The notes beneath the pieces are model-generated. The model was not told where the DNA came from. It saw only the letters and a program-made list of their open reading frames with translations, and searched no databases. From assembly GCA_017618135.1 (NCBI GenBank), contig JAFZUV010000007.1, positions 186,001-250,000 of the forward strand: 64,000 nucleotides of DNA. The letters run 5' to 3'. Within the stretch, counting starts at the first letter, position 1. Each line of letters starts with the position of its first letter. This document shows, piece after piece, positions 55,242 through 63,932 of the stretch. The position numbers were made by a program, and so were the translations under genes. Source of the stretch: Clostridia bacterium (lineage in GTDB: Bacteria; Bacillota; Clostridia; Oscillospirales; Acutalibacteraceae).

Positions 55242-55327
55242 TCCGAGGGGGTTATCCCCCTCGGACCCAGACTAATATTTAGCGCTAAATATTATCAAGA
55301 CGACCGGTGGACGCGACCGGTCGTCTT
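55242..55327 (+). terminator. terminator and palindrome cluster after the TasA-like gene
   Basis: Three inverted repeats follow one another: a 10-bp stem at 55242-55265, a perfect 22-base palindrome at 55273-55294, and a 12-bp stem at 55297-55327 with a T-run after it. They should stop or trim the TasA-like transcript before the sipW promoter. Confidence 0.82.
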
Positions 55328-55399
55328 TTAGAAAAAACAGGGTATAATATCATCTGTTTTGTATTTTTTAGTGTTTTTTGTCTTAAAATGTTATTTTTC

Positions 55400-55428
55400 T
55401 TGACATTCCGCACATTCTGTATTATATT
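55400..55428 (+). promoter_or_regulatory. promoter for the first SipW-like gene
   Basis: TTGACA (55400-55405), a 17-base spacer and TATATT (55423-55428). The leader to ATG 55493 is about 58 bases. Confidence 0.88.
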
Positions 55429-55492
55429 TATTGTATGTTAGTATGACCATACTTGTCTTGCTTTATAAATTTATTGAATGTGAGGATTTAAT

Positions 55493-56317
55493 ATGGCTAA
55501 AGAAAACAGTACCACAAAGAGGGTCTTTTCGGTAATCGGAAATGTGATTATATGGATTTTCGTGGCTTTTGCCGCCGTTATTACCGTGCTTACATTTGCG
55601 GCAACCTCGTCCGAGGCTAATGTGCCTACGATTGCCGGTAAAGCTATCCTGACGGTTCAGACCGATTCAATGAAACCTACTTTTAACGCGGGGGATATTA
55701 TTATCGGTGATAAGCTTACGGTAGATGAGGCAATGCAGCTTAAAAAAGGCGATATTATTACATATGAGGCTGATTTAAACGGGGATAAAATCTTCGAGCT
55801 TAACTCTCATAAGATAGTTAAGGTTGAAAAAGATGATAACGGCAGTTTGTTTTATACCACGCGCGGTGATAACAACTCTCAGAATGATAGTTTTAAAGTG
55901 TTCCCGGTTAATGTCATCTGCAAGTATACCGGTACTCGCATAAAAGGTGCCGGCAAGGTGCTCGGTTTCCTGCAAACTCAGAAAGGCTTCCTTATCTGCA
56001 TAGTTCTTCCGCTTATACTCTTCTTCTTATTTGAGCTTATTAGGTTTATTAAGAAGTATACCGAAATCAAAAATGCCGATAAGGCTGAGATTACGGCGGA
56101 GGATGAAGAGCGTATCAAGCAGGCGGCTATTGCTGAGTATCTTAAATCCCAGAATGACGACGCTGATGCTAATGAGGCACCCGAGACGGAAACCCAGCCG
56201 GTCGAAGAGGCACACGAGGAGGAACCTGCCGAACAAGCGGAGATTCCCGCAGAGGCGGCGGATGAAACCGCCGAGGCTAAGGAACCCGAGGCTAACGAAG
56301 AAAAAACAGAAGAATAA
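55493..56317 (+). CDS. ER-type signal peptidase I (SipW-like) with acidic tail
   Basis: The 274-residue membrane peptidase has a first helix (about 14-36), catalytic Ser59 in TVQTDSMKPTF, and a His dyad partner H106 in LNSHKIVKV. The His in place of Lys marks the ER/SipW class. A second helix is at about 165-185. The C-terminal 70 residues are a long Glu/Ala-rich tail not present in SipW. It probably cleaves the STYAWFS signal of the TasA-like protein directly upstream. It has its own promoter. Confidence 0.9.
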   Translation: MAKENSTTKRVFSVIGNVIIWIFVAFAAVITVLTFAATSSEANVPTIAGKAILTVQTDSMKPTFNAGDIIIGDKLTVDEAMQLKKGDIITYEADLNGDKIFELNSHKIVKVEKDDNGSLFYTTRGDNNSQNDSFKVFPVNVICKYTGTRIKGAGKVLGFLQTQKGFLICIVLPLILFFLFELIRFIKKYTEIKNADKAEITAEDEERIKQAAIAEYLKSQNDDADANEAPETETQPVEEAHEEEPAEQAEIPAEAADETAEAKEPEANEEKTEE

Positions 56318-56397
56318 TATTTAAAGGCAAAAAAACACATCCGCATCCGTATGAGTAAACCTTGTGCGGCTGGATGTGTTTTTAGCAGATAAGTCCG

Positions 56398-56450
56398 CCT
56401 CCATCTGATGAGGGAGGTGGCGAAGCCGAAGGCTTTGACGGGGGGAGAGA
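56398..56450. repeat. degenerate REP-like repeat (left of DUF559 pseudogene)
   Basis: CCGCCTCCATCTGATGAGGG and GGAGGTGGCGAAGCC-type sequence recurs in part at 56871-56892. The segment is a palindromic mosaic without a gene. Confidence 0.5.
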
Positions 56451-56858
56451 ATGATTAAATATAATAAATCAAACATCCCTCTCGCAAAAGCTTTAAGAAA
56501 AAATATGACACCCTAGGAAAGAAAACTGTGGTACGAATTTTTAAGGGATTATCCGATACGATTTCAGCGACAAAAGCCCATAGGGGAGTATATAGTTGAC
56601 TTTTACTGCGCAAAGGCAAGGTTGATTATTGAACTTGACGGCTCAGGTCACTACTTTAAGGAGCAGGCAAGAAAAGATTTGGCTCGTACCGAAGCTTTAA
56701 AGATGATGAATTTGCAGGTTTTAAGAATTTGCAATTTGGATATAGACCGTAATTTTCGCGGTGTATGTGAACATATTGATTTAAATGTTAAAAAATCTCT
56801 CCCTCAGTCAGCTTCGCTGACAGCTCCCTCGTCAGAGGGAGCCGGAGATATGGTTTGA
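56451..56858 (+). pseudogene. DUF559 endonuclease-like gene with an in-frame stop
   Basis: From ATG 56451 the frame reads MIKYNKSNIPLAKALRKNMTP, then TAG (56514-56516), then ERKLWYEFLRDYPIRFQRQKPIGEYIVDFYCAKARLIIELDGSGHY and onward to TGA 56856-56858. That is the DUF559 (Vsr-like endonuclease fold) pattern, where MTPxERKLWY is continuous. A single base change (TGG to TAG) explains the break. DUF559 proteins are often mobile single genes. It lies with flanking palindromic repeats inside the c-di-GMP locus, so it probably entered later. Confidence 0.85.
56797..56842. repeat. REP-like palindromic repeat (right end of DUF559 gene)
   Basis: CTCCCTCAGTCAGCTTCGCTGACAGC and the inverted CTCCCTCGTCAGAGGGAG form interlocked hairpins. 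This repeat family is common in gut Clostridia, from memory. It overlaps the end of the DUF559 reading frame. Further degenerate copies lie at 56871-56930. Confidence 0.7.
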
Positions 56859-56970
56859 TTATAACATAAATCGCCTCCATCTGATAAGGGAGGGCGAGTG
56901 TTGTTTTTTCTGTCAGAAGGAGTCGAAGATAGTTTATTTACAAATATAAATTTAGGAGAATGTATCAGCT

Positions 56971-58560
56971 ATGGATGGATTTATGAATTGGTTTTTTGCC
57001 TTTATGACAAGCTTCTTAGAGGCAATATGGAAGGGCATTTCGGGATTGTTCGGTGCGATTTCTTTCCTCTTTAATTTCCCGCTTATCTTCGACCAATTAG
57101 CAAGATACAAAAATGATTTTAACGCGCTCGGCTGGATGCTGTGCGTGCTTACTTTCCTGCTCACATACGGTATATTTGCGGGAATTGTATTTTTAATAAC
57201 ACTGGCGGTAAGAAAGTATATACGCTTCCGTCATACGCTCGTAGGTAACGAGGACCTCTTAGAGGAGATTGCCGATTTACACAGGGATGTTGTTCGTCTT
57301 AACGCAGAAAAAGAGCGTATTATCAATATGAAGATTGATCCGACCGGCGTCACATATGACCAGCTTCGTGATATGTTTGAGGAAAACCGTGCGGATATTG
57401 ATATACCTGAGCAGAATGATACGGAGGAAAAAACCACAACCGAAGGCGAGCAGACTATTTCCGCCGGCTCACCGGAGGATAAGCGTTTCTTCCGTCTATC
57501 TGCCGTTGATGATAAATATACATATTATGTGGCGCCTGAGTATGACAGGACTATGTCGCTGAGCGAAATATGTGATGATATAAGAAACTTCTCCTGCTCG
57601 CGTTCTAACCTTTATTATGAAATAAAAACAATTCGTCTTATGATTGCCGGTCTTGCTTCCACAAAGCTTATTTTGCTTCAGGGTATTTCCGGTACAGGTA
57701 AAACATCTCTTCCGTATATGCTTGGAAAGTATTTTCAGAATGACGCTACCATTGCGTCGGTACAGCCTTCGTGGAGGGACAGGACAGAGCTTTTCGGTTA
57801 TTTTAACGAGTTTACAAAGAAGTTCAACGAAACGGAAGTCTTAAAGCGCATATATGAGGCTTCGTATAATGACGATATAAATGTTATTATTCTTGACGAG
57901 ATGAACATTGCCCGCGTTGAGTATTATTTTGCGGAAATGCTTTCAATACTCGAAATGCCCAACGCCGAGGAGTGGAAAATCGAGCTTGTGCCGTCATCCT
58001 GGCCGAATGACCCGGCTCATTTGCCCGACGGTAAGCTTCAGATACCGCAGAATGTATGGTACATTGGTACGGCAAATAACGACGACTCGACTTTCGCCGT
58101 TTCCGATAAGGTTTATGACCGTGCTCTGGTTATTAACCTTGACAGCAAGGGCGTACCCTTTGAGGCGCCGGATACCAAGCCTAAATTTATAAGCTACTCT
58201 TATGTTGAGGAGCTTTATGAAAAAGCGGTAGCAGAACATCCGGTAAGCAAGACGATGCTTGAAAATATCGGCAAGCTCGACCTTTATGTTATTGAAAAGT
58301 TCCGTATAGCGTTCGGAAACCGTATTATGAAACAGCTTCAAATTTTTGTACCTGTATTTGTGGCTTGCGGCGGTACGGAATTAGAGGGAATAGACTATAT
58401 TCTCGCCACTAAGGTTTTCAGAAAGTTTGAGGGACTTAACCTCTCGCTTATCCGTGATGAAATACGAGGGCTTATCTTATTTATGGACAGTCTTTTCGGT
58501 AAGGGCGAGATGAAAGAGTGCATCGATTACCTGCAAAGACTGCAAAAAACCATGTACTGA
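56971..58560 (+). CDS. membrane-anchored McrB-like AAA+ ATPase
   Basis: The 529-residue protein starts with two membrane segments (about 5-40 and 51-80), a coiled coil (about 95-125) and an AAA+ domain. Walker A is GISGTGKT (238-245), Walker B is VIILDEMNIARVEYYFAE (near 309), and sensor 1 is IGTANNDDSTFAVSDKVYDRA. These are McrB-family hallmarks. True McrB lacks membrane helices. The adjacent DUF2357 gene supplies a McrC-like partner. It probably forms an ATP-driven ring at the membrane. AGGAGAATG precedes ATG. Confidence 0.87.
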   Translation: MDGFMNWFFAFMTSFLEAIWKGISGLFGAISFLFNFPLIFDQLARYKNDFNALGWMLCVLTFLLTYGIFAGIVFLITLAVRKYIRFRHTLVGNEDLLEEIADLHRDVVRLNAEKERIINMKIDPTGVTYDQLRDMFEENRADIDIPEQNDTEEKTTTEGEQTISAGSPEDKRFFRLSAVDDKYTYYVAPEYDRTMSLSEICDDIRNFSCSRSNLYYEIKTIRLMIAGLASTKLILLQGISGTGKTSLPYMLGKYFQNDATIASVQPSWRDRTELFGYFNEFTKKFNETEVLKRIYEASYNDDINVIILDEMNIARVEYYFAEMLSILEMPNAEEWKIELVPSSWPNDPAHLPDGKLQIPQNVWYIGTANNDDSTFAVSDKVYDRALVINLDSKGVPFEAPDTKPKFISYSYVEELYEKAVAEHPVSKTMLENIGKLDLYVIEKFRIAFGNRIMKQLQIFVPVFVACGGTELEGIDYILATKVFRKFEGLNLSLIRDEIRGLILFMDSLFGKGEMKECIDYLQRLQKTMY

Positions 58561-58610
58561 TGGTAGTAACGCCCGCGTTGCATTTAATACTGTAAGGGAG
58601 GTAGGGAAAA

Positions 58611-60023
58611 TTGGCAGAAGAATTGAATAATGCAAATAACGGCGTCAGTACCTTTCGCCGTGTTTACGACGATACTACCTACTTTGTAGACAGTATTATT
58701 GACGAGTATGATGTTTTCCCGGCTATCCTCTCTATGATGAGGGACGGTAACGCCACCATTGAGCTTAAAAAGCGTTATTTACTCCGTGCAATAGACGAGG
58801 CTTGGGTAAATATAATCGAGGATACCCTGCCGGCGCTCGATACGATTATCCGCAACCCTTCAAAATATATCGAGGAAAGGGAAGAGGTACTGCCGATAGA
58901 GCTTTCACGCAACATTTCGGTAAATTCTCTTAAGCATTTAGCTCAACATACAAATCTTATATCAAAAATTGAGGGAGATAAAATCACACCCTCCAAGATA
59001 CTTAATGTTTTCCGCGAGGAAACAATGCAGACTTATGAAAATAAGTTTATAAACACGCTTATAAATCGTCTTTTTGTATTCGTTAACCGCAGGTATGAAA
59101 TAGCCAAAAAAGCCGGGCAGGACGAAAAGACGACGAGTATTGAGTTTAAAGACAATTTTGATCACGACGGAGTTAAGGTCAATATGAATTTCCGTCTTGA
59201 AATTGCCGAGTCTGCGGACGGGGAGGGTGACAAGGTGGAGCGCAATTACAGCAAAACCACCGACCTCTGGCGCAGAGTTGAAAAGCTCAACAGCATTGTT
59301 ACCGCGTATGCCAATTCGGAATTTGTACAGAATATGGGTAAGAGCTATATCAGACCTCCCGTAATGCGTACAAACGCCATTTTAAAGAATAAAAATCTTC
59401 GTCAGTGCCTGACTCTCTGGCAGTTTATAGAGAGCTATGAGAGCGCCGGTTACAGTATGATAATTCAAGAGGACCTTGAAAATGTAGACGAAGAGTATAT
59501 TAAAGAGTTATATTCAACTCTGGCGCTTCAGTATTTAATTTTCAGATACAATATTAAAAACGAATTTGACGCGGACAAAACGCTTGCAAGCTCACTTTCC
59601 GATAAGGTGCTTTCGCCGAGGATTATCGATCAGCTGTCAGGCGTTTCTGAAAATGAATACGATATTATAGAAGAGCATTTGCCCGAATCACCGTCCTTAA
59701 AGCGTTATAATACGCTTACTCCGGAAGATATGCTTATGATAGAGGCGCTTGAAATTTCGCTTGACGCTGCGGATATACTCATCGCAAGCGGAAATGAGGA
59801 AATCGAGCATCCGCAAATTCCCGAGCCTGAGCCGGTACCTGAAGTAAAGGAAGCGGAACCCGAAGTACCGGAAACGGAAAACACGGCGGATTCTGCTGAT
59901 GTTGAGTCGAAAGCCGCAACAGAAAGCGCGGTATCGGTCAAGGTCAAAGCGGTTCGCAAGTCAAAAAAGAGAATAAATGTGAGGATTAAAGCAGATGGCG
60001 AAACTGATGAAGCTCAGCCCTAA
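58611..60023 (+). CDS. DUF2357 (McrC N-terminal-like) protein without nuclease domain
   Basis: The 470-residue protein carries the DUF2357 pattern in its first 300 residues: LKKRYLLRAIDEAWVNIIEDTLPALDTIIRNPSKYIEE, LSRNISVNSLKHLAQHTN, ITPSKILNVFREE and YENKFINTLINRLF. A McrC protein would continue with a PD-(D/E)xK nuclease; here the rest is an acidic, Pro/Glu-rich tail with a basic end (VRKSKKRINVRIKA). It is the partner of the McrB-like ATPase just upstream. Start is TTG 58611 after GGGAGGTAGGG. The second signal peptidase overlaps its end by 29 bases. Confidence 0.83.
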   Translation: MAEELNNANNGVSTFRRVYDDTTYFVDSIIDEYDVFPAILSMMRDGNATIELKKRYLLRAIDEAWVNIIEDTLPALDTIIRNPSKYIEEREEVLPIELSRNISVNSLKHLAQHTNLISKIEGDKITPSKILNVFREETMQTYENKFINTLINRLFVFVNRRYEIAKKAGQDEKTTSIEFKDNFDHDGVKVNMNFRLEIAESADGEGDKVERNYSKTTDLWRRVEKLNSIVTAYANSEFVQNMGKSYIRPPVMRTNAILKNKNLRQCLTLWQFIESYESAGYSMIIQEDLENVDEEYIKELYSTLALQYLIFRYNIKNEFDADKTLASSLSDKVLSPRIIDQLSGVSENEYDIIEEHLPESPSLKRYNTLTPEDMLMIEALEISLDAADILIASGNEEIEHPQIPEPEPVPEVKEAEPEVPETENTADSADVESKAATESAVSVKVKAVRKSKKRINVRIKADGETDEAQP

Positions 60024-60654
60024 ACTTCATAAGGTTATCAGTATCACGGTATATGTACTGGTTGGAGCTTTGGCTGTTTTCATAGCGTTTGTGCTGTTTT
60101 CAAACCTGAGCGGAAAAACTGTGTTTATAGGCGGCAAAACCGCTATGTGGGTTAAAACAGGCAGTATGGAGCCTGAAATTCCGGCAAGAAGCTATATACT
60201 GGTGGAAAAATCGGACGCAAAGAATATTAAAGTGGGCGATGTTATCATTTTTCGCTCGGATGATCCGAGTATATACGGCTCGCTCAATGCGCACAGAGTG
60301 GTTGAAATTTTGGCGGACGGTCGTGAATTCTTAACCAAGGGCGATCATAATCCTGCGCCTGATAATTATACCGCTAAGGCTTCAAGTGTTTTAGGAGTTT
60401 ATAAAAAGAAATTGCCGGTTTTGTCAAGCTTTGGCAGATTCTTTTTAACGCCGATTGGCATAACGATTACAATAATCTTTGTTTTGGCAATGATACTGCC
60501 TGTATATTTGCCCGATATTATAGCGGCTTTTCGCGAAAAGAATAAAAAAACCGCGGCGGGTGCAAAGCAGGCAAAAATTGACGAGCTGGTCAAAGAGGAA
60601 ATTGAAAGACTAAAGCTTGAAAATAATCAAAATAATAATTCTCAAGGGAAATAG
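59995..60654 (+). CDS. second ER-type signal peptidase I (SipW-like)
   Basis: The 219-residue peptidase has a first membrane helix (about 13-36), catalytic Ser57 in KTGSMEPEIP, His100 in NAHRVVEI and a second helix (about 150-172). Like the first peptidase at 55493 it is the Ser-His class. The tail is basic rather than acidic, so the two differ in their cytoplasmic ends. It overlaps the DUF2357 gene, indicating coupled translation and a linked job. Confidence 0.9.
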   Translation: MAKLMKLSPKLHKVISITVYVLVGALAVFIAFVLFSNLSGKTVFIGGKTAMWVKTGSMEPEIPARSYILVEKSDAKNIKVGDVIIFRSDDPSIYGSLNAHRVVEILADGREFLTKGDHNPAPDNYTAKASSVLGVYKKKLPVLSSFGRFFLTPIGITITIIFVLAMILPVYLPDIIAAFREKNKKTAAGAKQAKIDELVKEEIERLKLENNQNNNSQGK

Positions 60655-60655
60655 G

Positions 60656-60889
60656 GTGTTTAAATTGTTTGAGAAGTCAATAATCAAGAAAAAAATTAAA
60701 AAGGCCAAGAAGAATATAGAAATGCTCGAAAAAAAGCGCGCTCGTTCACAGGCGGCGCTTGTTACGGCTATTCTGTCTCAGCAAACGCCGGCGGATGATG
60801 ATGTTGAATATTTCAATCATTTCACAGGTCTTATTGAAACCGAGCGTAACAGGATGCATTCTCTTATGAAGGATCTTGAGCAGCTTTAA
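60656..60889 (+). CDS. small coiled-coil protein of the matrix locus
   Basis: The 77-residue protein has a basic N-terminal helix (SIIKKKIKKAKKNIEMLEKKRARSQ) and an acidic second half with PADDDVEYFNHFTGLIETERNRMHSLMKDLEQL. It is probably a two-helix coiled coil. GTG 60656 follows AAGGGAA; TTG 60665 after GGGTG is an alternative. It follows the second signal peptidase with a 1-base gap and lies 26 bases before the GGDEF-EAL gene. The function is unknown. Confidence 0.65.
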   Translation: MFKLFEKSIIKKKIKKAKKNIEMLEKKRARSQAALVTAILSQQTPADDDVEYFNHFTGLIETERNRMHSLMKDLEQL

Positions 60890-60915
60890 TCTTTGTTTTG
60901 GAGTGAAACCATTGT

Positions 60916-63210
60916 ATGCCTGCTAAAAGACTTAAAAATCGTCTGCATAGTATAATAATTATCGTAATGTGCCTTGTAAGCATAATTCTCGTAGGCAGCA
61001 GTGTTGCCATGCTTGCAACATATTCAAGTGATATGCATGACGGTGCCGGTATGATAGGCCTTATTTATTCTAAAGAGGCAGCGGACAGCTTTATAAAATC
61101 CATTAACTCATATCGCAGTAACGCCGAGCGTTTTGCCGAGAATATTTTATCGCAAAGCTACGGTACTGTTGATGATTTTTCTGTCGCCACGGCAGTGCTT
61201 AATAAGGATAAACGATTTGCGGAGACAATGTTTATCCGTTATTTTAAAGACAATATTGAATATTCGCTTTCCAATGAGCCGTTTGATATGACAATGGAGT
61301 CAAAAGCCGTATTGGTAGGTGCAAAGACCGGTGAAACATTTTGCACAGGCGTGGTTGAGGATAGGCAGTACAGCATAAGCTCTATCGCTTTTTGTGTGCC
61401 GCTTAAAGGCTGCCAGTTTGCCGACTGTATAGTGCTTTTTTATCCCGTAAGAAGTGTTATGGGTTCGATTAAGCTGGCGGATAAAAACTCCGAGTATTCT
61501 CAGCTTTCGACTATTTGTACAAACGAGGGCGAAATCGAATCTATTATTTATCAGAAGAAAAACGGTGAGTTCTCCGTACAGGAGCATAATAATATCTATG
61601 AGGTACTGAGAGGCAAGATAAATGATAAGGGCACTATTGACGATGTGCAGCGTCTTATATCCGACGGAGGCTCAAATTCGTTTTCCGTAACGATTTCCGG
61701 GCATGACCATATTCTTTCGGTAGTAGGAATCAGCGAGCATGGCACCTCACCGTTTTCGGTAATTTCGATTTACCGGTCTGATGACATATACAATGCGGCA
61801 TATTCAACCGTAACAACGGTACTCAGTGAGCTCGCAATATTCTTTATGATGCTGATTTTTGCCGCGGTTTACTTTATTGTAAGCTACCGTGCCAGTGAAC
61901 GGCGCATTAAGAATATTAAAGAGTTCAACGAAGAGATCGGCTGTCCCACGAGGGTCAGGTTTGAAAAAGTTGCCGGAGATATTATTTCTCGGAACAGAGG
62001 CTCGAAATTTGCGGTAATTGTTGTTGATATCCGTCACTTCGATTATATAACAGATCAATTAGGCAATGAAAAAATACTTGAAGAACTTCGGAGAATGAAA
62101 GATTTCTATTCCCGCTTTCTTCAGGTGCAGGAGACTTACGGTTATGCCGGCAACGGTAGATTTATCTTACTTTTCCATTACCGCGATGATAAGTCGCTTT
62201 CCGATAGAATTAAGGCTATTACGGCTTACCTCGGTATATCCAAATTCACAAACTCCGGTGAGAGAATAATACTTTCCGCATTCGGAGGTATATATAAAGT
62301 AGCCGATAACGATACCGCTCCTGTTGATCGTATGATTGACCGTGCCATTACTGCGGCAAATTCTACGGATAGCCCGTTTGATATTGAATCCTTCAGGTTC
62401 TATAATGAAAAACTGCATTCTCGTAACGCAATGAATGAGTACATTGAAGTTAATATGCAAAACGCCCTTGACAACAATCTGTTTAAGGTGTTCTATCAGC
62501 CTAAGTATAATCTTGAGGGCAACCGTCCCGATGGATGCGAGGCGCTTGTTCGTTGGTATAATCCGGAGACAGACGAGTATATGCAGCCGGGTATTTTCCT
62601 GCCGCTGTTTGAACAGAACAGGTTCATTGTAAAGCTTGATAAATATGTTTATGAGCAGGTATGTATTTATATTTCAAGAACCGTCGCGGAGCATAGACAG
62701 CTTTATCCCATATCTGTAAATGTTTCGCGTATTACAGCGGCTGAACCGGACTTTGCGTCTTATTACATAGCGATTAAAAACAAATATAATATAGCCGATA
62801 ATTTTCTTACTATTGAGTTTACGGAAAGCTTTGCTTTTGAGGATTACGAACGCCTGCGTGAGACCGTTACGCTGCTTCATGATAACGGATTTAACTGCTC
62901 AATAGATGACTTCGGGTCCGGATTCTCCTCGTATAATATCCTTAAAGAATTACCAATGGATGAAATTAAGCTTGACAGGTTCTTTATTTTAAAGGGCTTC
63001 TCTGATGAGCGTGACCTTAAAGTGCTTTCAAGCGTTATACGCCTTGGTAGGGAGCTTAATATGAAGGTTACACAAGAGGGTGTTGAAACGAAGGACCAGT
63101 TGATGCTCCTTAAGAAAATGGGTTGCAATGTTATTCAGGGCTATTACTACTCAAAACCGCTTGTTGAAGGCGATTATGACGATTTCTTGACGAGGAAGTT
63201 TATATTGTAA
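60916..63210 (+). CDS. c-di-GMP phosphodiesterase with degenerate GGDEF and intact EAL
   Basis: The 764-residue protein has two membrane helices (about 12-35 and 300-325) around a 260-residue outside sensor domain. A GGDEF domain follows with GNGRF (412-416) in place of GGDEF, so not an active cyclase. The EAL domain is intact: EALVRW (E542), SVNVSRI, LTIEFTES, IDDFGSGFSSYNIL and TQEGVETKDQL. It should hydrolyse c-di-GMP, and the degenerate GGDEF may bind GTP. It closes the riboswitch locus, giving negative feedback on c-di-GMP. Confidence 0.93.
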   Translation: MPAKRLKNRLHSIIIIVMCLVSIILVGSSVAMLATYSSDMHDGAGMIGLIYSKEAADSFIKSINSYRSNAERFAENILSQSYGTVDDFSVATAVLNKDKRFAETMFIRYFKDNIEYSLSNEPFDMTMESKAVLVGAKTGETFCTGVVEDRQYSISSIAFCVPLKGCQFADCIVLFYPVRSVMGSIKLADKNSEYSQLSTICTNEGEIESIIYQKKNGEFSVQEHNNIYEVLRGKINDKGTIDDVQRLISDGGSNSFSVTISGHDHILSVVGISEHGTSPFSVISIYRSDDIYNAAYSTVTTVLSELAIFFMMLIFAAVYFIVSYRASERRIKNIKEFNEEIGCPTRVRFEKVAGDIISRNRGSKFAVIVVDIRHFDYITDQLGNEKILEELRRMKDFYSRFLQVQETYGYAGNGRFILLFHYRDDKSLSDRIKAITAYLGISKFTNSGERIILSAFGGIYKVADNDTAPVDRMIDRAITAANSTDSPFDIESFRFYNEKLHSRNAMNEYIEVNMQNALDNNLFKVFYQPKYNLEGNRPDGCEALVRWYNPETDEYMQPGIFLPLFEQNRFIVKLDKYVYEQVCIYISRTVAEHRQLYPISVNVSRITAAEPDFASYYIAIKNKYNIADNFLTIEFTESFAFEDYERLRETVTLLHDNGFNCSIDDFGSGFSSYNILKELPMDEIKLDRFFILKGFSDERDLKVLSSVIRLGRELNMKVTQEGVETKDQLMLLKKMGCNVIQGYYYSKPLVEGDYDDFLTRKFIL

Positions 63211-63216
63211 TTAAGA

Positions 63217-63254
63217 AGCAAAACTCCCATCACTTGCGTGATGGGAGTTTTGCT
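63217..63254. terminator. terminator shared by GGDEF-EAL gene and tRNA-Leu
   Basis: Arms 63217-63233 and 63238-63254 form a perfect 17-bp stem around TTGC. It lies between the phosphodiesterase gene and the convergent tRNA. Confidence 0.92.
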
Positions 63255-63255
63255 T

Positions 63256-63342
63256 TGGTGCCGCTGACCGGACTTGAACCGGTACGGTATTGCTACCGAG
63301 GGATTTTAAGTCCCTTGCGTCTGCCAATTCCGCCACAGCGGC
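63256..63342 (-). tRNA. tRNA-Leu (anticodon UAA)
   Basis: The cloverleaf has acceptor GCCGCTG/CAGCGGC, discriminator A and an encoded CCA. The anticodon loop is CTTAAAA within AGGGA/TCCCT, and there is a long type II variable arm (CGGTAGCAATACCG) and a T-arm CCGG-TTCAAGT-CCGG. Confidence 0.96.
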
Positions 63343-63425
63343 GTATACAATATAATATATTAAATACGCACTTTTGTCAAGTAAAAAATAGGCTATCCGA
63401 AAGAAGAATTCGGATAGCCTGAAAA

Positions 63426-63899
63426 TCAGTCCTTATTAGCGGTAGAAGGAATCTGTTGCCTGAGAGCTGCTCTTGTTTTACGAATCTCCCCGAGGTTGGC
63501 TGTAAGACCTTCATCGGCGCGACGCATAATATCGTCAACAAAATCCTGAGCAGCGCGGCGCATCTCTTTACTCTTTGCCTGAGCATTGGCGATAATTTCC
63601 GTAGCCTTCTCCTGAGCCATCTTGACAATTTCTTCTTGAGCTACAATGGCTTTTGCGCGATCCTCGGCGTTGCGAATAATACCGTCAGCTTCGCGCTTTG
63701 CTGTCGTAATAATATCAGTGCGATCGGCAACAATTCCGCGAGCCTGCTTGATTTCGTTAGGGATATTAAGACGAATGTCATCAACAACCGCGCGTAGTTT
63801 TTCAACATCAACCAAAGTTTTCTTGCCCGGTATCTTTATGCCGCCGTCAAGCACCTCGTCAAACTGTTCAAGTAATTCTTCAATGTTCATTTTACTCAT
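63426..63899 (-). CDS. DivIVA/ATP-synthase-b-like coiled-coil protein
   Basis: The 157-residue protein has an N-terminal NIEELLEQFDEVLDGG and a long amphipathic helix rich in Ala, Glu and Lys (AKREADGIIRNAEDRAKAIVAQEEIVKMAQEKATEIIANAQAKSKEM). Such proteins are annotated as ATPase or DivIVA-like in Clostridia and commonly follow coaD, as here. No enzyme motif is visible. GGAGG precedes the ATG at 63899. Confidence 0.8.
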   Translation of the reverse strand: MSKMNIEELLEQFDEVLDGGIKIPGKKTLVDVEKLRAVVDDIRLNIPNEIKQARGIVADRTDIITTAKREADGIIRNAEDRAKAIVAQEEIVKMAQEKATEIIANAQAKSKEMRRAAQDFVDDIMRRADEGLTANLGEIRKTRAALRQQIPSTANKD

Positions 63900-63932
63900 C
63901 CTCCATTATTAAAAGTCAAAATGCAACTGAAT

